A DNA stretch of 64,000 nt from Desulfosporosinus orientis DSM 765 (GCF_000235605.1 NC_016584.1:2530001-2594000); one strand, 5' to 3'. Counted from the first letter of the stretch, positions 1 through 8,202 are shown. The notes: a model not told the origin generated them from the sequence alone. Translations and numbers: made by a program.

Positions 1-1
1 C

Positions 2-106
2 AAAAGTAAGGTGAGTTGGAGCAAAATGCACAATACAAATTTAATGGGTTATCAGTTCAGCGGTGGAAAGTTAGGCAGAGCTGATCACCTCACTAGACAA
101 AACTAA
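2..106 (+). CDS. 3' end of a gene entering from the left edge (unknown)
   Basis: An open frame runs from the window edge to a TAA at 104-106 and gives about 34 residues ending in HLTRQN. I do not recognise the family. It could be the true C-terminus of a gene whose body lies outside the window, or chance, since it is short. It converges on the marC-like gene to its right. Confidence 0.3.
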   Translation, partial: KSKVSWSKMHNTNLMGYQFSGGKLGRADHLTRQN

Positions 107-136
107 TATCATAAGAAGTGAAAAATAAACCGCCAG

Positions 137-769
137 TCAACCCAGACCCGGGAAGAGTCCGATGATACCTGCAGAAGTCATTTGTACAGCAATCACAGTA
201 AGTAGAAGTCCCATCATTCTAGTAATTAAGTTTATTGTTGTTTGTGGCAAATGCTCTTGTACCCATGGAGCATTATAAAAAAGTAAGAAGGTTACCAATA
301 GAACAAGTGCAAAAGCTGCCATTACGATTACGGTTCCTGTCAAAATTGAAGCATAACTTCCAGATAAGGCCATTACCGTTGTGATTGTACCAGGCCCGGC
401 TAAAATAGGAGTTGCGAGAGGCACAACAGCAATATCATCTTTCTCGATGCTTTCCGTATGTTCATCGGGGCTGGGATGATGGATGTGGGATGACTTTCCT
501 TGAAGAAGATTGAAAGCAATGAAGAAAAGGAGAATACCTCCAGCGACCCGAAATGCGTCAAGTGTAATACCTAGAATTTTTAGAATAGCTGGGCCTAAAA
601 TGGCAAAAAACAAAACAATAAAAAAGGCTATTAGAGTTGAACGTCGTGCTAAGCTTCTTTGCTCAGCCTGAGTTTGATCGCTGGTAAGCGCCATAAAAAT
701 AGGTACATTGGCAATTGGGTTCATAATCGCAAAAATCGAAGCGATTGAAGAGATTGCAAAGATGAACAT
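137..769 (-). CDS. MarC family integral membrane protein
   Basis: This is a 210-residue, strongly hydrophobic protein with about six membrane segments. The N-terminus carries the family pattern of small residues followed by N-P-I-A-N-V-P-I-F. A central loop holds ATPILAGPGTIT, which is highly typical of MarC/UPF0056 proteins. The hydrophilic His-rich stretch near residues 92-110 is the usual cytoplasmic loop. Length matches the family (about 200-220). MarC proteins are inner-membrane proteins of unproven transport role; the old link to multiple antibiotic resistance was not upheld. The gene stands alone, transcribed toward the window edge and divergent from the cobalt transporter locus. Confidence 0.9.
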   Translation of the reverse strand: MFIFAISSIASIFAIMNPIANVPIFMALTSDQTQAEQRSLARRSTLIAFFIVLFFAILGPAILKILGITLDAFRVAGGILLFFIAFNLLQGKSSHIHHPSPDEHTESIEKDDIAVVPLATPILAGPGTITTVMALSGSYASILTGTVIVMAAFALVLLVTFLLFYNAPWVQEHLPQTTINLITRMMGLLLTVIAVQMTSAGIIGLFPGLG

Positions 770-974
770 TTCCTAACCTTCTTTCGCATATAATTGCAAT
801 TATTTTCTCATAATGCCTATTCAAGTGCAACAACAGTAAGCGATCAGCATAAGCCAACACGCCATAGACGTTGGCATTTGTTTAATTATGGTAAATGGGC
901 ACATTGAAAAAAACCGTGTTAGGAGGTTATTATTGTACTGGACAGGTTATCGTAAGTTGTGTTAACATTTAAAG

Positions 975-1155
975 TAATTGAATATCAACGGATGAGTGAT
1001 TCTTTCCTGAGGGAAAGAATTGAAAAGGGAAGTCAGTTAAGCTGATGCGGTACTCGCCACTGTAAAAGGGAGTTTGCTTACAAAATGTCACTGGGGATCT
1101 ATTCCCGGGAAGACGTAAGTTGATGAAGATCTTAAGCCAGGAGACCTGCTTATGC
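975..1155 (+). promoter_or_regulatory. Cobalamin riboswitch upstream of the Ni/Co transporter
   Basis: The conserved cobalamin aptamer landmarks are present in order: an AAGGGAAG block near 1025, CGCCACTGT at 1055-1063, and the B12-box AGCCAGGAGACCTGC at 1135-1149. A strong intrinsic terminator (1237-1280) lies between it and the start codon. The expected behaviour is premature termination when adenosylcobalamin is plentiful. Exact ends are estimated. Confidence 0.93.
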
Positions 1156-1236
1156 CGAAGTCAAAACTACCTACGAGATGTTAGGGAGGTATATTATCTA
1201 TGTATTCTTGATTATTATTGCTGTCAGATAATAGTT

Positions 1237-1280
1237 AACCCCTTTACCATTATATGTGGTAAAGGGGTTCGTTTTTTATC
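1237..1280 (+). terminator. Riboswitch-controlled terminator (attenuator)
   Basis: A 13-bp stem (1237-1249 with 1257-1269, AACCCCTTTACCA/TGGTAAAGGGGTT) is followed by a T run. It sits between the B12 aptamer and the transporter start and is the likely expression platform. Confidence 0.9.
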
Positions 1281-1306
1281 TAGTATAAATAATTGGAGGC
1301 GTAATA

Positions 1307-2326
1307 ATGGGTGGTATTTTAAACTGGAAACATTTAGATGCGCTAAAGTACGGATCAGCTGTATTAACTATACTTCTTACCGGATTGATCCTACTCGCCA
1401 CAGGTGTCTTTAAATATCCGGAACTTCTGGGATTGGCCTTAATATCTTATACTTTTGGACTTAGTCATGCTTTTGATGTAGATCACATTGCGGCTATTGA
1501 TAATATGACTCGTAAGCTAGTTCAACAACGAAAAAAGACTATAGGTGTAGGATTTTTCTTTTCATGTGGACATTCAACCGTGGTAATGATTATGGGGATG
1601 CTTACTATTTTTGCAGTTGAATGGGCGCAAAAAGCACTTCCTCAATTCCAGGCCATCGGTGGGGTTATTGCTACTTCAGTTTCAGGTGTTTTCCTTCTTA
1701 TACTAGCAACTGTAAATTTTATTATTTTAAAGGATATCCTTAAAACTTTCAGTAGCATGCGTGATGGAACGTATCACGCAGAAACTGCCGAGCGAGAAGA
1801 TAAAGGGGTTATAAATCGTACAATAAACCGTTTATTTAACCTTGTTAGTAAGAATTGGCATATTTATATAGTAGGGTTCTTGTTTGGACTTGGATTTGAT
1901 ACCGCAACACAAATAGCAGTTCTTGCTACATCGGCAGCCGCCTCAGCCAAAGGCATACCTTGGGTTGCTGTCTTATCTTTCCCGATTCTTTTTACTGCTG
2001 GTATGAGTATGATGGATACATTAGACGGCTTTTTCATGTCTACAGCATATCAATGGGTACTTTCATCTCCTTTAAGGAAAGTTTATTATAACCTAACCAT
2101 CACTGGTCTTTCAATCATAGCAGCAGGAGTCATAGGTATAATCGAAGTGTTCCAGGTGTTTGCCCAAGAAAGCGGGCGCAACAGTGGTTTTTGGCTTTGG
2201 ATACAAAACTTGAATTTTAATAAAATGGGGTTTATTCTTGTAGGTATGTTTGTTTTGGTTTGGTCAGTATCTTTAATTGGATGGAAATTACTCCGGCTAG
2301 ATAAAAAAGAAAAAAGTTTTGTCTAA
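1307..2326 (+). CDS. HoxN/HupN/NixA family nickel/cobalt transporter (NiCoT)
   Basis: This 339-residue membrane permease imports Ni2+ or Co2+. The signature HX4DH is present as HAFDVDHIAAIDN (H54, D59, H60) in the second membrane segment, and a second family block, GLGFDTATQIAVL, follows near residue 195. About eight hydrophobic segments are predicted and length is typical (330-350). The ATG at 1307 has GGAGG 8-9 bases upstream. Control by a cobalamin riboswitch points to cobalt as the physiological substrate, because B12-repressed NiCoTs generally feed corrin synthesis. That specificity is inferred from regulation, not from the protein itself. Confidence 0.93.
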   Translation: MGGILNWKHLDALKYGSAVLTILLTGLILLATGVFKYPELLGLALISYTFGLSHAFDVDHIAAIDNMTRKLVQQRKKTIGVGFFFSCGHSTVVMIMGMLTIFAVEWAQKALPQFQAIGGVIATSVSGVFLLILATVNFIILKDILKTFSSMRDGTYHAETAEREDKGVINRTINRLFNLVSKNWHIYIVGFLFGLGFDTATQIAVLATSAAASAKGIPWVAVLSFPILFTAGMSMMDTLDGFFMSTAYQWVLSSPLRKVYYNLTITGLSIIAAGVIGIIEVFQVFAQESGRNSGFWLWIQNLNFNKMGFILVGMFVLVWSVSLIGWKLLRLDKKEKSFV

Positions 2327-2513
2327 TCTGCCTAAAACTTAATCTACAACAAAGTTGAAGACGCTTCACAAACGGAAAATGAAAGAATTTTATACATTAA
2401 TAAATAAGGGGGATTTCATTGACGGACTGAAACGTGGCAGGGGGAAAGCAAGTTTTATGTCTGCATTGCAAACGTGCTGCAATGACTGAAATTATCAAGG
2501 AGGACTAATAAGA

Positions 2514-2714
2514 TTGGACGGCCAAGTAAGAAGTAATATTCATGCTGGAATCACAGTAGATATTGTTTTAAAAGAAGACCAAAGAACAGGAAAAAGGACG
2601 CGTGGCATTGTCAAAGATATCCTGACAAACTCCCAGAAACATCCGAGGGGAATTAAAGTAAGACTTGAGGATGGGAAAATTGGCAGAGTTCAAGAAATTA
2701 TCAAGACAATTTAA
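2514..2714 (+). CDS. ywbE: YwbE family small protein
   Basis: This 66-residue basic protein matches the YwbE (DUF2196) family along its whole length: a G-x-x-V-x-I-V-L-K-x-D-Q-R-T-G start, then GIVKDILTNSQKHPRGIKVRL, then a G-x-V-Q-E-I end. The family is found in Bacillus and many Clostridia and has no established function; its small beta-rich build resembles nucleic-acid-binding folds, but that is a guess. The start is TTG at 2514, supported by AAGGAGG eleven bases upstream. A hairpin terminator follows the stop. Confidence 0.9.
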   Translation: MDGQVRSNIHAGITVDIVLKEDQRTGKRTRGIVKDILTNSQKHPRGIKVRLEDGKIGRVQEIIKTI

Positions 2715-2723
2715 AATTATTAG

Positions 2724-2755
2724 GGCATCTGCTGAATGAAGGCAGATGCTTTTTA
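2724..2755 (+). terminator. Terminator after ywbE
   Basis: GCATCTGC (2725-2732) pairs with GCAGATGC (2742-2749) and is followed by TTTTTAA. The segment 2731-2773 recurs with about three differences at 14854-14896, after the DUF6179 gene, where the left arm and hence the hairpin are lost. Confidence 0.8.
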
Positions 2756-2772
2756 ACTTTCAATATTCGACC

Positions 2773-2904
2773 CTGGTCACCGGGGGAACAATTGCTAATG
2801 CGGGTAACGCGAAAACAACCTTTTCCATGCCGGGCGAAGCGGTTACCATTACGGCTGGCTTTGATAGAGGCGGCTCCGACGGTGGTTATTTTTGTTTATA
2901 TTGA
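2773..2904 (+). pseudogene. Remnant of a bacterial repeat (BIg-like) surface-protein domain
   Basis: Frame 2773-2904 contains A-K-T-T-F-S-M-P-G-E-A-V-T-I-T-A, the hallmark end of the short bacterial repeat domains found in large clostridial surface proteins. There is no start codon context, and the frame ends after about 43 residues. I read it as a scrap of a lost surface-protein gene. The next 140 bases up to the following gene hold nothing I can identify. Confidence 0.6.
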
Positions 2905-3055
2905 ACATATAGAGGAATCTAAAGAGGAAATATAGGAAAGACGTGGAATTATATTTGGAAATCTGATGCTTAATGTCTGGAACAAGAAGTTAGCGAAAGG
3001 TTCAAGGGAATTGAGAGGGATTTTTTGAACTTTAGTTAATTAGAGGATGATCTTA

Positions 3056-4231
3056 ATGGAATTTATAGCTGAACTAAAGCAATTCGAAGTTTTACAAAGT
3101 AATCAAATAGTATTATTTAGAAATTATATTCAAAAAAAATATCCTGCGGCCAGTATAGAGCAGCGATCAATAATTCTTGCTGATACACTTGATAAAGTCA
3201 TTGATAAGTATATACAGGACTTCAATAAAGAAATTAGAGATCAAGTGAAATATGAAGTTCTTCAACGGGCGGTATTAACTGGAAATTACAACATCAACGG
3301 ATCAGATATATTTAGGGCATGTCTATTTATAAAAGACACTGGGGAAAATTTTAAGGCCTTACTTATTAATTGGCTTAATAAAAATTGCTCACATCCGGTT
3401 GAAGAAAAACATATTGACCTATTACTGACAAGGGTCTCTGATTCTTATAATCAGTATGTAGAATCTGAATTAGAATACATAATCGGTAAATCCATAATTA
3501 ATCTGAAAGCTGATAACTATAATCATCCAACCGCTTTGAAGGATACCTCCAATTTCATAGTTTATTTTGTTGAGAGAGTTCGTGCTGCTCATAAATATTT
3601 AAAAGGAACGATAGTTAAAGAGAGTATTTCATATCAAATTTTAGTTGCTTCGTTATTTCTGATTGTATTATTAAATTTAGTTCAATTTTTTATAAGGCAA
3701 GATAACAGCGTTAATGGTCAGGAAGCTTTCGCTTCCCAAGAGATTAATCATCAACAAAGTATCGTTCAAGAGCAGCTGGTGTATGAACTCCAATATTGTC
3801 AAGTAGATGAGGCCAGTTTAATTCAATACTTATCAAAAAGGGGGTCCTTGCTTTGTGTGGAACCTTATTTTTCTGCAATAATGCAAGCTTCTCGAGAATA
3901 TGATATTAATCCATTATTACTATTTGCAATCGCAGGCCAAGAACAATCTTTTGTTCCTAAAACTACTAGAAATGCTAGACTGATCGCAAACAACCCATTT
4001 AATGTCTATGGTAGTTGGCAAGTTTATAATACCAATATTCTAGATTCGTCCCGAATCGCGGCAAATTTAGTAGCAACTCTTAATAAAAATAGACCATTGT
4101 CGGTAGATCCGATAGTTTGGATAAATACAAAATATGCCGAGGACAAGATGTGGCATGTTGGAGTTGCGAAACTATTTGCTGAGCTAAATAATGAAGTGCT
4201 AGTTGAGAGAGAGGGGCTGGAGCTAAAATAG
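3056..4231 (+). CDS. Membrane-anchored protein with lysozyme/transglycosylase-like C-terminal domain
   Basis: About 391 residues. The first ~190 are soluble, helical and unrecognised. One hydrophobic segment lies near residues 195-213 (LVASLFLIVLLNLVQFF). The C-terminal ~115 residues look like a glucosaminidase or lytic-transglycosylase fold: an INPLLLFAIAGQEQSF motif whose E would be the catalytic acid, then NNPFNVYG and a helix-rich end. The topology suggests a cytoplasmic N-domain with the hydrolase domain outside, a single-pass cell-wall enzyme. I chose ATG 3056 because GAGG at 3043-3046 is well spaced from it; ATG 3047 abuts the GAGG. The stop lies inside a segment duplicated from 24.8 kb. 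Enzyme class is an inference from one motif. Confidence 0.6.
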   Translation: MEFIAELKQFEVLQSNQIVLFRNYIQKKYPAASIEQRSIILADTLDKVIDKYIQDFNKEIRDQVKYEVLQRAVLTGNYNINGSDIFRACLFIKDTGENFKALLINWLNKNCSHPVEEKHIDLLLTRVSDSYNQYVESELEYIIGKSIINLKADNYNHPTALKDTSNFIVYFVERVRAAHKYLKGTIVKESISYQILVASLFLIVLLNLVQFFIRQDNSVNGQEAFASQEINHQQSIVQEQLVYELQYCQVDEASLIQYLSKRGSLLCVEPYFSAIMQASREYDINPLLLFAIAGQEQSFVPKTTRNARLIANNPFNVYGSWQVYNTNILDSSRIAANLVATLNKNRPLSVDPIVWINTKYAEDKMWHVGVAKLFAELNNEVLVEREGLELK

Positions 4232-4277
4232 AGGGGGAATAATATTCATGCAGGTAATAAGAGCTGAGGACAACATT
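4222..4277 (+). pseudogene. Truncated copy of the start region of the gene at 24869
   Basis: Bases 4222-4277 match 24843-24898 with about two differences, including the ribosome binding site and the first ten codons (MQVIRAEDN). The copy then breaks off and rejoins a copy of that gene's downstream palindrome at about 4310. It looks like an internal-deletion derivative of a second copy of that locus. Confidence 0.8.
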
Positions 4278-4324
4278 TCCTCAGTTATCTTTGGGTCAAT
4301 TGATAGATGGCAAGGTTTGGAGAT

Positions 4325-4390
4325 TGAAAATTCGGCAGTTTTGAGGTCTGACTAATCTAGATTAGTTATCTCAAAACCGCCGAATTTTTA
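4325..4390. repeat. Dispersed palindromic repeat, copy A
   Basis: First of four copies (also 25831-25899, 30497-30560, 53618-53684). Each is a hairpin with outer arms AAAATCGGCGGTTTTGAG and its complement, closing on a palindromic centre GACTAATCTAGATTAGTC, flanked by A and T runs. In this copy one arm carries changes (TTCGGCAG). It could work as a bidirectional terminator. Confidence 0.85.
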
Positions 4391-4418
4391 AGCTCCAGTT
4401 CGTGGTGCAATGGGAATT

Positions 4419-4479
4419 GAACAGCTGCTCGTTAATATTTATGAGCTGGTGTTATCTGAGGCCATCGGATGCATCTTTT
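4419..4479 (+). pseudogene. Stray fragment of a DUF6179 gene
   Basis: Bases 4419-4479 match 14131-14190 inside the intact DUF6179 gene with about seven differences in 60, keeping the reading for E-Q-L-L-V-N-I-Y-E. No flanking similarity extends beyond it. The rest of 4480-4716 shows no gene; a TATAAT-like AT-rich patch lies near 4570. Confidence 0.7.
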
Positions 4480-4716
4480 AAAGTATCTTTTGAAAGAGCC
4501 ACAATTACATCACGATTTCTTTTGACTACTTGTGGCTTTTGGCGAACTACGTTGTCGATAAAACCTCCAATATAATATAGAAAGTATAAATTGTACATAG
4601 TGTACTATGGGAGCAGAACTTTGGGGGACTCAGGCAGGCTCTGCGGAATCTTTAGCGGGCGCCAACCAAGTTTTCTTTATCCATCATTTGGGCAGCACTT
4701 CTAGCAATGCCAATTT

Positions 4717-5079
4717 TTGCAGTACTTTGGTACGAACTTACTTACCAGGAAGGGAATGACCTCAAGTATACTTTCAAGGATGACCCATCGTGTTTATAAC
4801 TCTAAAATGATTGATAGTGGTGATAAGAAATTTATTATCCAGGATAGTTGCAATGGATGCAAGATTTGTGAAAAGGTTTGCCCGAAGAACAATATAGTAG
4901 TGGAGCGAAAACCCCAGTTTTTGCATATATGTGATTCCTGTTATGCGTGCATTCACCACTGTCCACAAAATGCCCTACACCTAAAGAATGAAAAGAGTAA
5001 TGCACAGTTTATTAATCAAAATATCAAACTCAAGGAAATAATCGACTCAAATAATGCCCATTGGAGTACGGGAGCCTGA
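4717..5079 (+). CDS. Truncated ferredoxin-type protein with two 4Fe-4S motifs (EFR1-like C-terminus)
   Basis: The 120-residue frame contains two complete cluster motifs, C-N-G-C-K-I-C-E-K-V-C-P and C-D-S-C-Y-A-C-I-H-H-C-P, the arrangement of 2[4Fe-4S] ferredoxins. The layout, with a basic stretch ahead of the first motif and a polar tail after the second, resembles the C-terminal half of EFR1-family proteins, which normally carry an N-terminal flavodoxin-like domain of about 150 residues. That domain is missing; the bases upstream do not give a continuous frame. The start is uncertain: TTG 4717, or ATG 4756 right behind GGAAGGG. Either a small standalone ferredoxin or, more likely, a decayed gene. 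Confidence 0.55.
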   Translation: MQYFGTNLLTRKGMTSSILSRMTHRVYNSKMIDSGDKKFIIQDSCNGCKICEKVCPKNNIVVERKPQFLHICDSCYACIHHCPQNALHLKNEKSNAQFINQNIKLKEIIDSNNAHWSTGA

Positions 5080-5380
5080 GAATGGATATAAATAGATATT
5101 TCTTTATATTTCCCTGGGGAGCGTAAGGTTAGCGATTGTCCAGGATTTCTATCTTCTATAATCCATATTTTGTGTAGTCATTACGAACTGGGGTTATATC
5201 TTATCTGTTGAGGGAGGAATTTCGTGAAAGTCATTATTTTCGGCTGCCATGAAACTGAACTTTATTGCTATCAAAACTTTTCTTGTGTTGTAAATCATCC
5301 CAGTTAACAGTTCCTTTTATCCCTGGCGCATAAAGGGAAACGATAGCTTTTCCAGTGTTCGGGAATAAAGACAAAAGAAG

Positions 5381-5426
5381 GAGGCGCCTAAAGAACTGAG
5401 TGCAGTTCAAAAGGCGCCTCTTTTTC
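5381..5426 (+). terminator. Intrinsic terminator
   Basis: GAGGCGCCT and AGGCGCCTC arms enclose an inner GAACTG/CAGTTC hairpin and are followed by TTTTTC. Confidence 0.8.
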
Positions 5427-5437
5427 TGTGAGAACAA

Positions 5438-5482
5438 AAAAACCTTGTAAGATTTTCTTTGAAAAATCTACGAGGTTTTTTT
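5438..5482. terminator. Bidirectional terminator
   Basis: A long imperfect stem (AAACCTTGTAGATTTTC-type arms) is bordered by an A run on the left and TTTTTTT on the right, so it could act on both strands. It lies 50 bases left of the DUF3102 remnant. Confidence 0.75.
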
Positions 5483-5539
5483 GCATAAACTACTTAATTT
5501 CCTGCTCTAGATGGGAAAATAAATCACTGTCGAAAAAAT

Positions 5540-5853
5540 ATGACGAATCTGACCTACACCCAGGCGCTCCTCTTCCTGGGGATCCCGGAAGAGGAGCGGG
5601 AGGAGTTTATTGCGGAGCATGATGTTGAGAGCATGATCAAATTGGAAGTGCAGCAGGCTGTCAAGGACAGAGAACAGGCCATTCAGGAGAAAAAAGACCT
5701 GAACTTGAAAAGCAGCGAACCCGCCCAATTAACCACTCAGACCAAAAGCCTGGAGCAACAGGTGAAAGACACCGCGATAACATGATCAAAGCCTACGATG
5801 AGCTGCTGAAAATGCTCACCGTATTAGACAGAACGGATCGTTCCGCCGAGTAA
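5540..5853 (+). pseudogene. DUF3102 family C-terminal fragment, frameshifted
   Basis: The frame 5540-5785 reads TNLTYTQALLFLGIPEEERE and then E-H-D-V-E-S-M, the characteristic central block of DUF3102 proteins, which are usually carried by conjugative elements. The frame then breaks. The shifted frame continues NMIKAYDELLKMLTVLDRTD to a TAA at 5851-5853, the expected family C-terminus. The N-terminal half is absent. This is a frameshifted, 5'-truncated remnant and a sign of a lost integrated element. Its GC content is clearly higher than its neighbours. Confidence 0.8.
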
Positions 5854-6516
5854 AAGCAGAGGTGCCTGAAATTGAAAAAATTGTGATATATATCGAATAC
5901 TGCTTGCGAAGAAGCTTACTCCAAAAGCTATAAGGCAAACTGCTAAAACAACTATTATAACCTTATATACTTTAATATTGATTAGGCGCCTTGTTTTGCT
6001 TACAAGAGCAGCAACAAAGGTAAACCAGGAAATATCAGCTAGAATATGTCCGATATAAAATACTCCGATACCCATAATACCCAAAGTATAGTAAGCATTC
6101 ATTATTAATGCAAGACCAACAGCAGACCACCAGATGATGAAATACGGATTGGATGCACTTAATACTGCACCTGCTAAAAACATATTCCCTTGTTTACCAC
6201 TTTTGCTGTCTTTGGTATCCAATGAAATTTTGTTCAAATATACATCCTTTATCATTCCAAATCCAAGAAATTCCAAAACCACTCCGCCTACGAGCCCTAT
6301 GATAGCTCTGGCCATATCTGTAGAGAGATATTTTCCAGCTCCAAGAAATATTATAATTACTAAAATCAAGTCAAGAAGAGAATGTCCAAGAGATACAATC
6401 AACCCCGTCTTCACTCCATGGCGTATACTTCTATCTACTGTATATGTAAACATAGGTCCTGGCATCATCGCCCCCGAATACCCAATTAGTACTGATTGTA
6501 AAAAAATTGCTATCAT
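5824..6516 (-). CDS. LysE family amino-acid/metabolite exporter
   Basis: About 230 residues with six hydrophobic segments and the LysE/RhtB hallmark early GAMMPGPMFTYTV, then GHSLLDLILV and a SNPYFIIWW block. These proteins export amino acids or related small molecules across the cytoplasmic membrane. I chose the ATG at 6516 because GGAGGGG lies 7-8 bases upstream; the longer frame to 6555 has no ribosome site. The last ~17 residues are encoded on the antisense of the DUF3102 remnant, so the natural C-terminus was probably replaced at the junction near 5855. It follows the MerR gene on the same strand and has its own MerR-type promoter. Confidence 0.88.
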   Translation of the reverse strand: MIAIFLQSVLIGYSGAMMPGPMFTYTVDRSIRHGVKTGLIVSLGHSLLDLILVIIIFLGAGKYLSTDMARAIIGLVGGVVLEFLGFGMIKDVYLNKISLDTKDSKSGKQGNMFLAGAVLSASNPYFIIWWSAVGLALIMNAYYTLGIMGIGVFYIGHILADISWFTFVAALVSKTRRLINIKVYKVIIVVLAVCLIAFGVSFFASSIRYISQFFQFQAPLLLLGGTIRSV

Positions 6517-6570
6517 AGTTACCCCTCCATTAATATAGCAAAATTTGAAGGACAAAAACTTGCTATACTT

Positions 6571-6601
6571 ATTTTAAACTATCCAGTTACTGGAGGGTCA
6601 A
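6571..6601 (-). promoter_or_regulatory. MerR-type promoter with 19-bp spacer and dyad
   Basis: Reading the minus strand: -35 TTGACC (6601-6596), a 19-bp spacer containing the perfect dyad TCCAGT-A-ACTGGA, then -10 TAAAAT (6576-6571). Over-long spacers with an operator between the boxes are diagnostic of MerR-family activation by DNA distortion. The site overlaps the end of the merR gene and points at the LysE gene 55 bases away. Confidence 0.85.
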
Positions 6602-7420
6602 TAGTTTTCTTACAGGTATTTGAATTTCGGTAAGATGGTAGCTTTTATCTTCAGAAATAAATTGGTTAATTATTGTCCGTTCGATTGAATCTCCAATAAT
6701 TTCTAAACCATTTTCATCCAAGTATTCAAGGATCATTTTATAGTATTTTGGAGATTCGCTGCGGCCGCCCCTGAAACAAACACAGGCATAAGAACCTTGT
6801 TTTATTGTCTCTATAAATATATTGTTTTCAATACATTCTTCTAATAATACAAATATGGAATTGTACTCATCAAAGATCATTTGCATTATCTTATCTTTAG
6901 AAACGGTAAGCCCAACCTTACCTACAATTATGTGCCCTGGCGAAATAACATTGTTTTCTAGTTTTTTCAAGAATAACTCTAATTCCCGTTCACTACAAAT
7001 TTTTTCTGTTAGTTTTAAAATTTTTCTTTCCTGAAGTTCATTTATTGTTACAGTATCTAAATTTAGTACATTTTTTGATCCTTCTATTTCTTTAATCCTA
7101 TTTTTTAGTGTTATTTTTATCTTTTCAAACTCCTTAATTTTATTTTCTGTTATACTTTGCTGCTCTTTTAGTAGCTCTAGGAAACAGTCTATATTTCTCT
7201 TTTCCAAATGATTCTTAATGTCTTTTAAAGATACTCCTCTTATTTTTAAATAGATTATGGTATGTAATTGTTCAAATTGTTCAGATGAATAATGCCTGTA
7301 TCCAGTTTTTTTATCAACATCTATGGGTTTGAATAGTCCTATTTCATCATAATACCTGAGAGTCTTAATGGGGATATTATATAACTTTGATATTTGGCCA
7401 ATAGAAAATTTATTCTTCAT
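6587..7420 (-). CDS. MerR family transcriptional regulator with effector-binding domain
   Basis: About 277 residues. The N-terminus has the MerR winged helix (FSIGQISKLYNIPIKTLRYY, then D-E-I-G-L-F-K-P and T-G-Y-R-H-Y), followed by a coiled coil near residues 75-110. The C-terminal ~155 residues look like a GyrI/BmrR-type effector domain, expected to bind a small, probably hydrophobic ligand. I took ATG 7420 because the conserved MKNKFSIG start lies there; the longer frame to 7528 adds unrelated sequence. The neighbouring LysE gene carries a matching promoter, so the likely role is ligand-induced activation of export. Confidence 0.85.
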   Translation of the reverse strand: MKNKFSIGQISKLYNIPIKTLRYYDEIGLFKPIDVDKKTGYRHYSSEQFEQLHTIIYLKIRGVSLKDIKNHLEKRNIDCFLELLKEQQSITENKIKEFEKIKITLKNRIKEIEGSKNVLNLDTVTINELQERKILKLTEKICSERELELFLKKLENNVISPGHIIVGKVGLTVSKDKIMQMIFDEYNSIFVLLEECIENNIFIETIKQGSYACVCFRGGRSESPKYYKMILEYLDENGLEIIGDSIERTIINQFISEDKSYHLTEIQIPVRKLLTLQ

Positions 7421-7584
7421 TTCACCACAACGTGTCGCTGGAAACCCTTGGATTAATCCATAAAGAGAAAAGCAACATACCCTTTCTATGAGATTTTTAC
7501 AAGTTGAATTATATTTTTCGTAATCCATTGTACCATAAAATACTCTTGTAATTATTAACCGGGATTTGAAACCATCAACTGTAA

Positions 7585-7728
7585 GCGTGCCAAAGCTTCA
7601 GCATTGGCGTCGGCCTCAAAGAACATATCAATGTCCATGGAAGTTCAGCTTATTTTCAGGAAGCAGCCCAAAAGTTTGAAGATCTACTAGAGGGTAAGAT
7701 CCAGGTTAAATTTCTTGAAGAAGTTTAA
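7585..7728 (+). pseudogene. C-terminal scrap of an unidentified protein
   Basis: An open frame after a stop at 7582 gives 47 residues containing HINVHGSSAYFQEAAQKFED and ending in a TAA at 7726. It reads like a genuine C-terminus without a start. I cannot name the family. Confidence 0.4.
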
Positions 7729-7768
7729 TAGGCAGCAGTGAGCGATTGATGTCAAACATAAACGTAAT

Positions 7769-7819
7769 AAGTAAAAGGAGGCCTTCGCGTATTGATGGGA
7801 AAGCCTCCATTACTTTACT
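7769..7819. terminator. Hairpin downstream of the scrap at 7585
   Basis: AAGTAA-AGGAGGC and GCCTCC-TTACTT arms pair around a 20-base loop. There is only a weak T stretch, so terminator function is uncertain. Confidence 0.45.
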
Positions 7820-7920
7820 TAACGTTGTAGGATGAAACGGAACGTTTTTGTATTTCAGCTGATGTGTGAAGATAGTATCGAAGAGAGTTTCAGTTGAGCG
7901 GATAATTAATATTAGTAAAG

Positions 7921-7960
7921 GGAGCGGAACTAAGAGAATCTTAGGCTTCGCTCCTTTTTC
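7921..7960 (+). terminator. Intrinsic terminator
   Basis: GGAGCG...CGCTCC with an inner CTAAGA/TCTTAG pair, followed by TTTTTC. Confidence 0.75.
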
Positions 7961-8202
7961 ACATAGAATGGTCTGAGCTGAGTGTTATGCTTTACGCAGA
8001 GTAAGCTAAGCAAGATAGACTATCAAGAGGAGGTCCGTGCTAATAGTGTATAATTAAAAGAATATTGTAAAAGGAACAGTTGTTGGCAGGGTTTTTTACA
8101 GAATAATGAAGAATTCAGGCTATAGAAAGTGTTTGCAGTTATACGAGCTATTAGAAATAGGATGCCAGATTTTCCGCTCATGGGTGACACACGAAATAAA
8201 AA

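Larger units (their letters stand above)
5080..5539. other. Non-coding stretch with two terminators
   Basis: I see no convincing gene in this interval. Its only clear content is the pair of hairpins annotated at 5381-5426 and 5438-5482. Confidence 0.5.

Noticed and set aside
5234-5437. 67-codon minus-strand frame
   Set aside because: It reads through the terminator at 5381-5426 and has no similarity or ribosome site.
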